DNA of 64,000 nt from Muribaculaceae bacterium. Lineage in GTDB: Bacteria > Bacteroidota > Bacteroidia > Bacteroidales > Muribaculaceae. Of the stretch, positions 1 to 8,954 are shown piece by piece. A program made the translations under genes and the position numbers. Below the pieces are notes generated by a model. The model did no database searches. It saw nothing but the letters and a program-made list of their open reading frames with translations, and had not been told where the DNA came from. Numbering within the stretch: position 1 is the first letter of the stretch; each line of letters opens with the position of its first letter. Location: NCBI GenBank assembly GCA_017391675.1, contig JAFOXR010000048.1, forward strand, positions 54,267 to 118,266. Reading direction: 5' to 3'.

Positions 1-114
1 TATATCACCCATTGGAGATGCCAGATTCGTCACGAACGAAATCATAGCAAACAAGAAGAACATCGCAACAATTGCCACAACATTCCCGTTTGATTTAGTT
101 TTAGTAGTTTCCAT
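1..114 (-). CDS. Sugar MFS transporter (FHS/FucP-like), N-terminal fragment
   Basis: Only the first 38 codons lie in the window; the gene continues past base 1. After a short polar start the reading enters a hydrophobic helix that ends in the motif FVTNLASPMGD. This resembles the first membrane helix of the fucose/glucose/galactose:H+ symporter group of the major facilitator superfamily, which imports sugars across the inner membrane. The ATG at 112-114 is preceded by an A-rich leader, normal for this genome. Family level is a recognition from a short stretch, so the substrate cannot be given. Confidence 0.6.
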   Translation of the reverse strand, partial: METTKTKSNGNVVAIVAMFFLFAMISFVTNLASPMGDI

Positions 115-199
115 TTTTAGGTTATTTTTTTATTGTTTATGTATCTTATTAAATTACTATTAATCCGATATTTAAATAAGGTTTTAACCTTCAATTTGT

Positions 200-871
200 T
201 CAATATCCTCGCGAGCCGAATATCGTTGTCCCTATTCTCACCAATGTACTGCCCTCTTCCATTGCTATGTGAAAATCATCACTCATGCCCATACTTATCT
301 CCTTAAAGTACGGCTTATCAGCAAAATACCTTTGCTTAAGCGTATCAAACACATTCTTTATAGACTTGAATTCTTCTCGCACCTTTACCATATCGTCAGT
401 ATTTGTAGCCATGCCCATAACACCACACACCCTGACATTAGGCAACCGATCCAAGACTCCTTTATCAACCAAATCCACACAGTCTTCACAAGTAAAGCCA
501 AACTTCGTTTCTTCTTGCGCAACATGCAGTTGAAGAAGTACATCTACAACTTTACCTATTCGAGCAGATTCCGCATTAATGGATTCCAGCAGTTTTATTG
601 AATCAACACTATGTATTAGACTAACATAAGGCACCAACTGACGCACCTTATTAGTCTGCAAGTGCCCGATGAAATGCCATTGCACATCATCAGGCATAAG
701 CAGTCTTTTCTGAGAGATTTCCTGAACTCGACTTTCACCAAATATTCGCTGACCAGCATCATACGCCTCCTTCAACGCTTCAACTGGATGAAATTTTGAC
801 ACAGCAACCAGTTCCACGCCATCGGGCAATGTCTCGGTAATAATCTTTATTTGATCAGATATAACCGACAT
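200..871 (-). CDS. YggS/PLPBP-family pyridoxal-phosphate homeostasis protein
   Basis: This 223-residue protein belongs to the single-domain alanine-racemase-fold family that binds pyridoxal 5'-phosphate and buffers free vitamin B6 in the cytoplasm; family members have no firm catalytic activity. The PLP lysine is Lys26 in VAVSKFHP, followed by the typical GESRVQE and WHFIGHLQTNK blocks and, near the C-terminus, the GMSDDF and VRIGTTIFG phosphate-binding motifs. Length is normal. It lies 5 bases downstream of the DUF4494 gene on the same strand, so the two are probably cotranscribed. Confidence 0.93.
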   Translation of the reverse strand: MSVISDQIKIITETLPDGVELVAVSKFHPVEALKEAYDAGQRIFGESRVQEISQKRLLMPDDVQWHFIGHLQTNKVRQLVPYVSLIHSVDSIKLLESINAESARIGKVVDVLLQLHVAQEETKFGFTCEDCVDLVDKGVLDRLPNVRVCGVMGMATNTDDMVKVREEFKSIKNVFDTLKQRYFADKPYFKEISMGMSDDFHIAMEEGSTLVRIGTTIFGSRGY

Positions 872-876
872 ATTCT

Positions 877-1341
877 TTACTGTACTTGAGTCGCTGGATT
901 TATCGCTTTTTCGCCTAGCTTCACTGGATACACATCCATAATTTGAGTCTCAGTAACAGATGCTATCTCAAAATCTGCCATAGTCCCCTTCATGCCTTCC
1001 ATGAAGTTTGCAATTGCTTTTTGGAAATCAGCAGCCTGTACAAGCACCATCACCGACTGCTTCTTTTCTACAGCTGTTTTCTCATCAATAGTGATGATAT
1101 TATACTTTACACTGAACCAGCGGTCTCCAGTTTCATCATAGAATATCTCAGAGATTCTGGTACGCTTTACCGCCGAAACTGTGAAATCTCCCGAAATAAA
1201 CGGAGTAATTTCCTCAATTATTCTAGCTTCAGCCTCAGTAAATGACAGAGCATCTACCAAATACGGTTCATTTACTTTCTTCTGCTGTCCAGTTTCAAGC
1301 ATTTTATCATATCTTACCTTACATTCAAACCAATTTGCCAT
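877..1341 (-). CDS. DUF4494 domain protein
   Basis: This 154-residue cytoplasmic protein matches my memory of the DUF4494 family, a Bacteroidota-specific family of unknown function. It opens with MANWFECKVRYDK and continues with a conserved LVDALSFTEAEARI block. It has no signal peptide, membrane helix or catalytic motif that I can see. It is the first gene of a likely two-gene operon with the YggS protein. The region 1342-1514 separates it from the divergently read cyd operon, so its promoter lies there, but I see no exact minus-strand -7 motif. Confidence 0.8.
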   Translation of the reverse strand: MANWFECKVRYDKMLETGQQKKVNEPYLVDALSFTEAEARIIEEITPFISGDFTVSAVKRTRISEIFYDETGDRWFSVKYNIITIDEKTAVEKKQSVMVLVQAADFQKAIANFMEGMKGTMADFEIASVTETQIMDVYPVKLGEKAINPATQVQ

Positions 1342-1487
1342 AATTATTTTTTCGCTTTTACATTCTTATTTAAGTAATGCACAAAATTACCAAATATTTT
1401 CAAGTATTTTATACTATAAAAACATAAAAATCCTCACAATCATTAAATATTTTCCTTCTTCATCATGTTATTCTATTAAAAAATACT

Positions 1488-1495
1488 TACATTTG
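1488..1495 (+). promoter_or_regulatory. Bacteroidales -7 element for the cyd operon
   Basis: TACATTTG is an exact match to the TAnnTTTG consensus recognised by the Bacteroidales primary sigma factor. It lies 19 bases before the ATG of the DUF4492 gene, leaving a leader of only about a dozen bases. No clear -33 TTTG is seen at the right distance. Confidence 0.6.
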
Positions 1496-1514
1496 TTATA
1501 AACTAGACTTAGCT

Positions 1515-1757
1515 ATGCAAAGTAACAATACAAAGGAACCACACAATAATATATTACGGAGTATTGCCGACATGTATATCGACGGATTCCGCAATATGAC
1601 AATTGGAAGAAAATTATGGATGCTTATCATCATAAAACTATTTATAATGTTTGCTATTCTCAAGTTATTTTTCTTTCCCGACATTCTTGAGTCTAAATAC
1701 GACAATGACGATGACCGTGCACAACATGTAAGAAATGAATTATTAAAAAATCAATAA
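1515..1757 (+). CDS. DUF4492 small membrane protein of the cytochrome bd operon
   Basis: This 80-residue protein has one hydrophobic helix (about residues 37-56) after a polar amphipathic start with the motif MYIDGFRNMTIGRKLW, and an acidic tail. It matches DUF4492, a Bacteroidota family usually found just before cydA. It ends 17 bases before cydA on the same strand. By position and size it could be a small accessory or assembly subunit of the oxidase, comparable to CydX of Proteobacteria, although the topology differs (CydX is shorter); that role is inference. Confidence 0.8.
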   Translation: MQSNNTKEPHNNILRSIADMYIDGFRNMTIGRKLWMLIIIKLFIMFAILKLFFFPDILESKYDNDDDRAQHVRNELLKNQ

Positions 1758-1774
1758 CCTTTAATATTGTAATT

Positions 1775-3352
1775 ATGAATGAACTAGCGACATTAGTAGA
1801 TTGGTCTCGAGCTCAATTTGCTCTCACGGCAGCCTTTCACTGGCTATTCGTACCGCTCACATTAGGTTTATCGGTGATTGTCGCCGTAATGGAAACGATT
1901 TATTACCGCACTAAAGACAAGAAATGGCTTGGCACTACAAAATTCTGGATGACTCTATTTGCCATCAATTTTGCAATTGGTGTAGCTACTGGCATTATCC
2001 TTGAATTTGAGTTTGGCACCAACTGGTCAAACTACAGCTGGTTCGTAGGCGACATTTTTGGTGCACCACTAGCAATAGAAGGGCTCCTAGCCTTTTTCAT
2101 GGAATCGACATTCTTTGCCGTAATGTTCTTCGGTTGGGAAAAAGTCAGTGCTCGCTTTCACCTCACCTCTACATGGCTCACAGCAATCGGTGCCAGTGTG
2201 TCCGCGCTATGGATTTTGATTGCAAATTCATGGATGCAATATCCTGTTGGCATGGAATTTGACCCCGACCAAATGAGAAATGTCATGAATGACTTCTGGG
2301 CTTTAGTCTTTTCTCCTGTTGCAATAAACAAAATCATACACAGCGTATTCAGCGGTTGGGCCTTAGCAGGTGTTTTTGTCATTGGCGTAAGTTCTTGGTT
2401 ATTACTCAAGAAAAGCAACAAGGAAATGGCTTTGCGTAGCATAAAAACTGGTGCATGGATTGGTTTTATCGGAATTATTATCACCATAGGTTCCGGTGAT
2501 GGCTCTGCAAAGGTCGTATCAAAGATACAGCCAATGAAACTAGCTGCAATGGAAGGACTATATCATGGTGAGCAAGGACAGTCAATTGCTGCATTCGGCA
2601 TACTGAATCCTGCCAAGACATATGACAATGACGAATCGGCATTCCTTTTTGACATCTCAATCCCTAAAGGGCTTTCTTTCTTGGCCGAAGGAGATATCAA
2701 CGCATTCATTCCTGGCATTTCCGATATCATTAATGGATACAAACTTAATGAAAATGGGGATACAATAAACACAGTATCATACGCCGAAAGAATAGCAATC
2801 GGCAAAGCTGCACATAAAGCATTACGAGAATATGACGATGCCAAGAAAGCCGGTGACAATGCATCAATGTTACAGGCGAAAGAAGATCTGCAAAAGTCTT
2901 TCAAGTATTTCGGTTATGGCTACTTCAATTCACCGGAAGAGGCTATCCCTAATGTACCTATAACATTTTATGCTTTCCACATCATGGTAATATTCGGATC
3001 ATATATCTTGATGTTGTTTGCGGCCATACTATTATTCTCTTACAAGAAATCGCTAACTCATTTGCTCACAGACAACAAATGGATTCAAATCATAGCAATT
3101 CTCTCAATTCCTGTAGTATGGATATGTTCCGAAGCTGGTTGGGTTGTTGCTGAAGTTGGTCGCCAGCCTTGGACTATCGAGGGGCTTCTACCTACACGCG
3201 CTGCCGTTAGTGACATTCCGACGACATCAGTCATTACGACTTTCACCATTTTCGCTGTAGTGTTCATGGGACTATTGGCTGCTGAGATGAATATACTGTT
3301 CAAGTATATCATAAAGAGATCCAAAGAAGACATTGACAATTCAAACAACTAA
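1775..3352 (+). CDS. cydA: Cytochrome bd ubiquinol oxidase subunit I
   Basis: This 525-residue membrane protein is the quinol-oxidising, haem-bearing subunit of the bd terminal oxidase, which reduces O2 to water with high affinity. Visible signatures: His22 in FHWLFVPLTLG (equivalent to the axial haem histidine near residue 19 of the E. coli protein), the GWVVAEVGRQPW block around residues 455-466, and about nine hydrophobic helices. A long polar insert of about 120 residues (roughly 270-390) sits in the Q-loop region. It is followed 12 bases later by cydB. In anaerobic Bacteroidales this oxidase removes and respires nanomolar oxygen. Confidence 0.97.
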   Translation: MNELATLVDWSRAQFALTAAFHWLFVPLTLGLSVIVAVMETIYYRTKDKKWLGTTKFWMTLFAINFAIGVATGIILEFEFGTNWSNYSWFVGDIFGAPLAIEGLLAFFMESTFFAVMFFGWEKVSARFHLTSTWLTAIGASVSALWILIANSWMQYPVGMEFDPDQMRNVMNDFWALVFSPVAINKIIHSVFSGWALAGVFVIGVSSWLLLKKSNKEMALRSIKTGAWIGFIGIIITIGSGDGSAKVVSKIQPMKLAAMEGLYHGEQGQSIAAFGILNPAKTYDNDESAFLFDISIPKGLSFLAEGDINAFIPGISDIINGYKLNENGDTINTVSYAERIAIGKAAHKALREYDDAKKAGDNASMLQAKEDLQKSFKYFGYGYFNSPEEAIPNVPITFYAFHIMVIFGSYILMLFAAILLFSYKKSLTHLLTDNKWIQIIAILSIPVVWICSEAGWVVAEVGRQPWTIEGLLPTRAAVSDIPTTSVITTFTIFAVVFMGLLAAEMNILFKYIIKRSKEDIDNSNN

Positions 3353-3364
3353 AAACATTCAGTT

Positions 3365-4513
3365 ATGATTACCTACGAATTTCTTCAATCATATTGGTGG
3401 TTCCTCATTTCATTATTAGGGGCTATTCTGGTTTTCCTTCTTTTTGTACAAGGAGGACAAACATTGCTGTCCATGGAAAAGAACGAACTTAGACGCACTA
3501 TGCTCGTGAATTCAATCGGGCGCAAATGGGAATTCACATTCACGACTCTTGTGGTTTTCGGCGGAGCATTTTTTGCGTCATTCCCGCTATTCTATTCCAC
3601 TAGTTTCGGTGGTGCATACTGGTTATGGATGCTTATTCTTATCGGCTTCGTACTACAAGCAGTCAGTTATGAATACCGCAAGAAGAAAGGTAACATCTTC
3701 GGGACTCGCACCTATGACCTATTCCTGGCTTTAAATGGCTCGGTCTCAACCATACTGCTCGGGGTTGCTGTTGCCATGTTCTTTTTTGGCGGTGAATTTA
3801 CAATTAACAAGAGCAACATTCTGGATTCGCAAGCGCCAGTCATTTCTTCATGGGCTTCAACTCATGGTCTGGAAGCCATTTTCAATTTAAAGAATCTGCT
3901 TCTAGGTTTCACAGTTCTGTTTCTAGCACGCACACAAGCTCTGCTTTATTTCATAAACAGCATTGACGACAATATCATTCACGAGAAATCAGCTACAGCA
4001 CTTATTGGAAACGGAGCTATTTTCGTAATACTGTTCATAAGTTTCATGGCTGTACTCTTAACTGGAAACGGATATCAATCGGTAACTATAAATGGAGTTG
4101 AAACTTTCGTTTCTACACCTTATAAATACTGGAACAATTTTATTGAAATGTGGTGGGTACTTGTATTATTCCTCATTGGTGTGGTGCTCGTTCTATATGC
4201 AATCATCAGAACAGCTTTCAGCAAGAATTACAAGTGCGGCATTTGGTTCAGCGGCATAGGCACTGTACTAGTCGTCCTTTCACTCTTCTTTATTGCGGGA
4301 TACAACGGCACTGCATACTATCCGTCAATAACCGACCCATCAAGTTCTTTGTCAATACGCAACAGTTCTTCCAGCGAATTTACCCTCACAACGATGTCTT
4401 GGGTTTCTCTTATTATTCCTTTTGTCCTAGCATACATCATATATGCATGGAGAGCTATAAACAAGAAGCCTATCACAGCTAAGGAAATGGAAGAATCATC
4501 TCATAAATACTGA
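3365..4513 (+). CDS. cydB: Cytochrome bd ubiquinol oxidase subunit II
   Basis: This 382-residue polytopic protein has the N-terminal pattern FLQSYWWFLISLLGAILVF, the conserved NSIGRKWEFTFTTLV segment and a GGAFFASFPLFYSTSFGGAYW helix typical of CydB in this phylum. It forms the heterodimer with CydA in the inner membrane. It follows cydA by 12 bases and is the last gene of the operon; no strong hairpin terminator is visible before the next promoter at 4532. Confidence 0.95.
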   Translation: MITYEFLQSYWWFLISLLGAILVFLLFVQGGQTLLSMEKNELRRTMLVNSIGRKWEFTFTTLVVFGGAFFASFPLFYSTSFGGAYWLWMLILIGFVLQAVSYEYRKKKGNIFGTRTYDLFLALNGSVSTILLGVAVAMFFFGGEFTINKSNILDSQAPVISSWASTHGLEAIFNLKNLLLGFTVLFLARTQALLYFINSIDDNIIHEKSATALIGNGAIFVILFISFMAVLLTGNGYQSVTINGVETFVSTPYKYWNNFIEMWWVLVLFLIGVVLVLYAIIRTAFSKNYKCGIWFSGIGTVLVVLSLFFIAGYNGTAYYPSITDPSSSLSIRNSSSSEFTLTTMSWVSLIIPFVLAYIIYAWRAINKKPITAKEMEESSHKY

Positions 4514-4531
4514 ACTATGGAATTAAATTTG

Positions 4532-4539
4532 TAACTTTG
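4532..4539 (+). promoter_or_regulatory. -7 element for the yigZ-like gene
   Basis: TAACTTTG matches TAnnTTTG exactly and is 54 bases before the chosen ATG at 4594. Confidence 0.55.
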
Positions 4540-4593
4540 CCATAGCTTTAATAAGTTCAGCTAAAACAGCTAACGAACTTGTCACATTATATT

Positions 4594-5193
4594 ATGGCAG
4601 ATTTTTACAAAACCATACAAGACATATCAGAGGGATTGTATAAGGAGAAAATGAGCAAATTCATCTCCTTTGCAATCCCTGTTTCTAGCGCTGAAGAAGC
4701 AAAAGAAACTGTTAAAGCATATCAGAAGAAATACTATGATGCACGACATGTATGCTGGGCATATATGATAGGAACCGACAGAACCGAATTTTACAGCAAC
4801 GACAATGGTGAGCCATCTGGCACTGCAGGTAAACCAATTCTTGGACAAATCAATTCTTATGAGCTTACCAATATACTCATTGTAGTAATACGCTATTTCG
4901 GAGGCATAAAGCTCGGGACTTCAGGCCTTATTGTCGCATACAAAGCCGCTGCTGCCGATGCCATTGAAAACGGAACGATCATCGAGTGTCACGAACAAGC
5001 TCAGCTATCTTTCACATTCCCCTATCTGTCAATGAATGGAGTGATGAAACTTGTAAAAGATACAGGCGTGAATATCATAAGTCAGATTTTCGACAACGAC
5101 TGCAGCATGACAATAGAAACGAACGCCGATGACATACCTCCATTCAAGAATAGAGTATCTGACATCGACGGTGTAAAAATCATTGAGGACTGA
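4594..5193 (+). CDS. YigZ/IMPACT-family protein (UPF0029 + DUF1949)
   Basis: This 199-residue protein has the IMPACT-fold N-terminal domain with the diagnostic NDNGEPSGTAGKPIL and VVIRYFGGIKLGTSGL motifs (about residues 65-110) and a smaller C-terminal ferredoxin-like domain. Bacterial members have no firmly established function; eukaryotic IMPACT binds the translation regulator GCN1. I chose the ATG at 4594 (MADFYK) over an in-frame TTG 15 bases upstream because ATG is the normal start here and family members begin at this point. It meets the acetyltransferase gene tail to tail with only 4 bases between the stops. Confidence 0.88.
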   Translation: MADFYKTIQDISEGLYKEKMSKFISFAIPVSSAEEAKETVKAYQKKYYDARHVCWAYMIGTDRTEFYSNDNGEPSGTAGKPILGQINSYELTNILIVVIRYFGGIKLGTSGLIVAYKAAAADAIENGTIIECHEQAQLSFTFPYLSMNGVMKLVKDTGVNIISQIFDNDCSMTIETNADDIPPFKNRVSDIDGVKIIED

Positions 5194-5197
5194 TTTA

Positions 5198-5752
5198 TTA
5201 TAACAGTTTCTTTTTCACGACTGCTGGATTTCCTGCAACAAGGCTATCGTCGGGCACATCTCTTGTCACCACGCTGCCAGCTGCAACAATACATCGGTCT
5301 CCTATTGTAACTCCAGGACATATTATAGCGCCCCCGCCTATCCAACAATCTTTTCCTATAGTAACTGGATATGCATATTCCTGAGTTATGCGTCGTTCCA
5401 TATACCCCATGGGGTGCTGAGGTGTATAAATCTGCACATTAGGGCCTATAAGTGTATAATCACCTATCGTTATCAACGCACCGTCAAGAAAAGTACAGCT
5501 GTTATTTATAAACACATTTTCTCCCAAATGTATGCCATGTCCATGGTCGCAATAAAAAGGAGGCATTATCACTGACGACTCAGGCAAACCTGGAATCAAA
5601 TCATTCAGCAACATCTTATATTCAGGTTCGCTACCAGAACATCTATTCATTTTCGCAGTAATTTCATGCGCTCTGCGCATACTCTCAACCAGTTCTGGGT
5701 CGCTAGTATTTGCCAGTTCGCAACTACGCATCTTTTCAAATTCAGTTTTCAT
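5198..5752 (-). CDS. Sugar O-acetyltransferase, left-handed beta-helix (Maa/LacA type)
   Basis: This 184-residue protein has an N-terminal mac domain (FEKMRSCELANTSDPEL) followed by hexapeptide repeats that form a left-handed beta-helix. His113 in TPQHPM is the expected catalytic base for transfer of acetyl from acetyl-CoA to a sugar hydroxyl; DCWIGGGAIICPGVTIGD is the typical CoA-binding face. The substrate (maltose, galactoside or another sugar) cannot be told from sequence. Its ATG overlaps the stop of the upstream HAD gene by 4 bases, so the two are translationally coupled. Confidence 0.9.
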   Translation of the reverse strand: MKTEFEKMRSCELANTSDPELVESMRRAHEITAKMNRCSGSEPEYKMLLNDLIPGLPESSVIMPPFYCDHGHGIHLGENVFINNSCTFLDGALITIGDYTLIGPNVQIYTPQHPMGYMERRITQEYAYPVTIGKDCWIGGGAIICPGVTIGDRCIVAAGSVVTRDVPDDSLVAGNPAVVKKKLL

Positions 5753-6453
5753 AAAATACTCTTTATTTCTTCCAATTCTTCAACTACGATATCTGCATCT
5801 GGTACACTATTCCTGTCAAATCCCTTAATATTAAACAGTACAGTTCTCCACCCGGCATTTTTTGCTCCTTGAACATCGGCATCATAATTGTCTCCTATCA
5901 TCACAGTTGTTTCGGCTGTTGCTCCAGTTCTTTCCAGAGCGTAATCAAAAATGCCTCTCAATGGTTTTGTGATACCGCAATCGTCACTCAGCACAAGGTG
6001 ATGAATGTAGTTTTCAATACCACTGCTTCTAAGTTTACGCATCTGCACTTCATTAAAGCCATTGCTCAATATATTCACATCATATTTTTTCACCAGATAA
6101 TCCAATAGATCCTTCGCTCCAGGAATCAATGTACCCATAGACGAAAGAAAAAACAAATACTCATCATCTATATCTTTCGCAAGCGCTTCTATATCACCAG
6201 GCACTCCTATTTGCTCCAGCGTATAACGGTATCGTTCAGTCACCAGATAATCCTTATTGATTTTACCATAATGATACAAATCCCACAGCTCTAGGTTCTT
6301 TGCAGCATATATATCCCGGAAGCAATTATAGTCATTACAATATTGCGACAGCCCGAATTTATCATACACATGCCTCAAAGCCACCTTACTATTCTCCGTA
6401 AACCACCATATCGTATCATCTAAATCAACAAATACTGTCTTTATTCCTTCCAT
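5749..6453 (-). CDS. YjjG-family HAD nucleotidase
   Basis: This protein is a haloacid dehalogenase-fold phosphatase of about 234 residues. The nucleophile motif DLDDT is at residues 10-14, motif II is in NILSNGF, motif III includes the Lys of ITKPL and motif IV is IGDNYDADVQGAKNAGW. YjjG enzymes dephosphorylate non-canonical pyrimidine nucleotides. An in-frame ATG 21 bases further upstream would add seven residues, but the shorter form starts where relatives start. It leads a two-gene unit with the acetyltransferase. Confidence 0.85.
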   Translation of the reverse strand: MEGIKTVFVDLDDTIWWFTENSKVALRHVYDKFGLSQYCNDYNCFRDIYAAKNLELWDLYHYGKINKDYLVTERYRYTLEQIGVPGDIEALAKDIDDEYLFFLSSMGTLIPGAKDLLDYLVKKYDVNILSNGFNEVQMRKLRSSGIENYIHHLVLSDDCGITKPLRGIFDYALERTGATAETTVMIGDNYDADVQGAKNAGWRTVLFNIKGFDRNSVPDADIVVEELEEIKSIL

Positions 6454-6588
6454 GCACTGTAATTTATTATGCAAATATAAGGCATGTATTCTTTAATAAA
6501 AAATATGTCATGACAAACAGGCCTCAAAGAATTCATAATTTTTCGGAAAAGAGATTAATTCTTATATACAACACAACAAAATTCTCAT

Positions 6589-6596
6589 TACATTTG
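6589..6596 (+). promoter_or_regulatory. -7 element for cysK
   Basis: TACATTTG fits TAnnTTTG and lies 25 bases before the cysK ATG, implying a leader of under 20 bases. No SAM or other riboswitch fits in this short space. Confidence 0.6.
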
Positions 6597-6621
6597 CATT
6601 GTTCTATAAAATCGAAAAAAT

Positions 6622-7569
6622 ATGGCACAAATTCACAATAATTTGACATCTCTAATTGGAAACACTCCGCTTTTAGAAGTACACAACATTGAAAAAGCTG
6701 AGAGTTTAAAAGCTCGAGTACTAGTTAAACTGGAGTTTTTCAATCCAGGAGGCAGCGTCAAGGACCGTATTGCTCTTGAGATGATTGAGGACGCCGAAAG
6801 CAAAGGAGTTCTCGCTCCTGGAGCTGTAATAATAGAGCCTACTAGCGGTAACACAGGTATTGGACTCGCATGGGTATCATCAGTGAAAGGCTATAAATTG
6901 ATTCTCACTATGCCCGAAACGATGAGCGTCGAGAGGCAGAATTTGCTGAAGGCACTAGGTGCTACAATCATTCTCACTCCAGGCAGTGAAGGAATGGCAG
7001 GAGCTATAAATAAAGCCAACCAGCTAAGGGACGAAATTCCCGGTTCTATAATTCTACAGCAATTCGAGAATCCATCTAACCCCAAAGCACATATTCACAC
7101 CACCGCTGAAGAAATCTGGAGAGACACCGATGGTGAAATAGATATTTTTGTTGCTTGTGTAGGCACTGGAGGCACTCTGTGCGGCACTTCCGAGGGCCTT
7201 AAAAAGCATAAAGCCAGTATTCAGGCTATTGCTGTAGAGCCCGATAGCTCTCCTCTCCTATCAGGCGGAGTAGCCGGACCACACAAGATTCAAGGTATCG
7301 GTGCAAATTTCATTCCGAAAAATTACAATGCCAGTCTTGTGGATAAGATTATACGCGTAACCGATGATGATGCAATACGCACTTCCAGACTCATGGCTCA
7401 AAAAGAAGGTCTACTCGTAGGAATATCTTCCGGAGCTTCTCTATATGCAGCTATACAGCTTGCCAAGCAGGAGGAGAATCAAGGGAAAACAATTGTAGCA
7501 ATACTCCCCGATACAGGAGAACGCTACCTGTCTACCGAATTATACGCATTTGACTCATATCCGCTTTAA
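6622..7569 (+). CDS. cysK: Cysteine synthase A (O-acetylserine sulfhydrylase)
   Basis: This 315-residue PLP enzyme makes cysteine from O-acetylserine and sulfide. The PLP lysine is Lys47 in NPGGSVKDR, the substrate loop TSGNTG is at residues 74-79, and the phosphate-cradle motif GTGGT follows near residue 180. Length is typical for the CysK group, with no CBS or regulatory extension. It stands alone between its own promoter and a hairpin terminator; no serine acetyltransferase gene is adjacent. Confidence 0.96.
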   Translation: MAQIHNNLTSLIGNTPLLEVHNIEKAESLKARVLVKLEFFNPGGSVKDRIALEMIEDAESKGVLAPGAVIIEPTSGNTGIGLAWVSSVKGYKLILTMPETMSVERQNLLKALGATIILTPGSEGMAGAINKANQLRDEIPGSIILQQFENPSNPKAHIHTTAEEIWRDTDGEIDIFVACVGTGGTLCGTSEGLKKHKASIQAIAVEPDSSPLLSGGVAGPHKIQGIGANFIPKNYNASLVDKIIRVTDDDAIRTSRLMAQKEGLLVGISSGASLYAAIQLAKQEENQGKTIVAILPDTGERYLSTELYAFDSYPL

Positions 7570-7599
7570 CAAGCACGGTATGAATATGTATAACATGAT

Positions 7600-7640
7600 G
7601 AGGCGTGCCAAGATAAACATCTAGGCATGCCTTCATTATT
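7600..7640 (+). terminator. Terminator after cysK
   Basis: AGGCGTGCC (7601-7609) pairs with GGCATGCCT (7624-7632) with one G-T wobble, followed by a moderately T-rich stretch. Confidence 0.6.
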
Positions 7641-7709
7641 TTATGAGCACTCAACCTTTTCTAGATACCGATTGTTATTAATAATGAAAAACAATTTAAT
7701 TTAACCATT

Positions 7710-8159
7710 ATGAATATCCTTTACCGCTTCCTATTTCCCGAAAAGCCTAAAAGCAGGTATTTCTCGATTTTTTTGCTTGCTCTACGAATCCTGTTCGGAA
7801 TACTACTTTTGTCACACGGCATACAAAAGTGGGCTCATTTTGAATCTCTAAGCACCACATTCCCCGATCCGCTTGGCATTGGCAGCGTATTTTCACTCTC
7901 TCTCGCAATTTTTGCCGAGTTGTTCTGCTCTATCTTCTTCATAGCAGGGTTCTTGTACCGTCTTGTACTTCTGCCTATGATAGCAACAATGGCAATTGCA
8001 TTCATATTTGTACATAGTGGCAGTGTCGCCAATGGCGGGGAACTCGCTTTCATCTACCTTGCCATGTTCGTTTTACTATATATAGCCGGACCTGGAAGAT
8101 ACTCCTTTGACAGGGTGATCTCATACGGACTAATGATAAGTCAGAAACAAACGATATGA
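7710..8159 (+). CDS. DoxX-family membrane protein
   Basis: This 149-residue protein has four predicted membrane helices and the DoxX-type sequence ALRILFGILLLSHGIQKW near its start, then GIGSVFSLSLAIFAELFCSIFF. DoxX-like proteins sit in the inner membrane and have been linked to redox and oxidative-stress functions, but the biochemical role of most is unknown. It stands alone, with a strong terminator 22 bases downstream. Confidence 0.85.
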   Translation: MNILYRFLFPEKPKSRYFSIFLLALRILFGILLLSHGIQKWAHFESLSTTFPDPLGIGSVFSLSLAIFAELFCSIFFIAGFLYRLVLLPMIATMAIAFIFVHSGSVANGGELAFIYLAMFVLLYIAGPGRYSFDRVISYGLMISQKQTI

Positions 8160-8180
8160 CACCTTTTCTAAAAACGGCTC

Positions 8181-8219
8181 AAGGAGTGCACTGAAATTAA
8201 CTGCACTCCTTTCTTTTTT
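8181..8219 (+). terminator. Terminator after the doxX-like gene
   Basis: AAGGAGTGCA (8181-8190) pairs perfectly with TGCACTCCTT (8202-8211), followed by TCTTTTTT. Confidence 0.85.
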
Positions 8220-8479
8220 ATTGTTTATGCCGAATTTATCACTTATTCCGAGTTTTGTGCAGTTCACTTATCTAAAATAATGAAAAAAAGCAGTTTTACG
8301 CTAAAAAAAGTTGCAATATGGGGTTCGTATTTCAAAAAATATTCCGATATTTGCACTTACAAAATTCAAGAGGGCAAAAAATTCTTGAGTTTATTATTTT
8401 TTGAAGTAGTTTTCTGCAAAGAAAACGCTTTATTATTTTGCACTTAAAATTTATAACATAATTAAAGTTTAAAACTAAA
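8220..8479 (+). promoter_or_regulatory. AT-rich leader region upstream of the HU gene
   Basis: No gene is seen here. Two spots carry TTTGCACTTA: TATTTGCACTTA near 8349-8360 and TATTTTGCACTTA near 8434-8446. The second is a 7-of-8 match to the -7 consensus (TTATTTTG) and a likely transcription start for HU. Between them a short hairpin, TCAAGA (about 8366) with TCTTGA (about 8390), is followed by T-rich sequence, so a promoter-attenuator-promoter arrangement is possible but weak. Confidence 0.4.
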
Positions 8480-8764
8480 ATGACTAAAGCAGATATCGTA
8501 AACGAGATTTCTAAGTCTACTGGAATTGACAAGGCTTCAGTTCTTGAAACAGTAGAAAAGTTCATGGAAATTGTTAAGGACTCTCTAGCAAACGAAGAAG
8601 ATGTTTTCTTGAGAGGTTTTGGTAGCTTCATCGTAAAGACTCGTTCACAAAAGACAGCACGCAACATTTCTAAGGGAACTACAATCATTATTCCAGAGCA
8701 CAAAATTCCTGCATTCAAGCCAGCTAAGGTGTTCATGGAACAAGTAAAAGAAAGCGGAAAGTAA
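8480..8764 (+). CDS. HU/IHF-family DNA-binding protein
   Basis: This 94-residue protein is a histone-like nucleoid protein that bends DNA as a dimer. It shows the family layout: the helical start MTKADIVNEISKSTGIDK, the conserved FLRGFGSFIVKTRSQKTARN strand turn (residues about 44-63) and a C-terminal helix ending in FKPAKVFMEQVKE. Length is standard. It sits 70 bases upstream of a tiny basic ribosomal-type gene and then an RNase E/G gene, which suggests one growth-related expression unit. Confidence 0.94.
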   Translation: MTKADIVNEISKSTGIDKASVLETVEKFMEIVKDSLANEEDVFLRGFGSFIVKTRSQKTARNISKGTTIIIPEHKIPAFKPAKVFMEQVKESGK

Positions 8765-8834
8765 TAAGTTCCACATAACGAGAGAAAAAGAAACAAACAA
8801 ATTATATTATTAATCTTTAAACTAAGTTACAGTT

Positions 8835-8924
8835 ATGCCAAACGGAAAGAAGCATAAGAGACATAAGATGTCTACGCACAAGCGCAAAAAGAGACTTAGA
8901 AAGAACAGACATAAGAAAAAGTAA
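8835..8924 (+). CDS. 29-residue Lys/Arg-rich protein (AURKAIP1/COX24-type, ribosome-associated)
   Basis: This very small gene encodes MPNGKKHKRHKMSTHKRKKR and nine more basic residues before TAA. The pattern KRHKMxTHKRKKRLRKNRHKKK is that of the AURKAIP1/COX24 domain, whose mitochondrial members are small-subunit ribosomal proteins; bacterial members are believed to be ribosomal. More than half of the residues are Lys, Arg or His, as expected for an rRNA-binding tail. It lies between HU and the RNase E/G gene on the same strand and is easily missed because of its size. Confidence 0.85.
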   Translation: MPNGKKHKRHKMSTHKRKKRLRKNRHKKK

Positions 8925-8954
8925 TTTCTAAACTTTTCTAATTTAAGTCATATC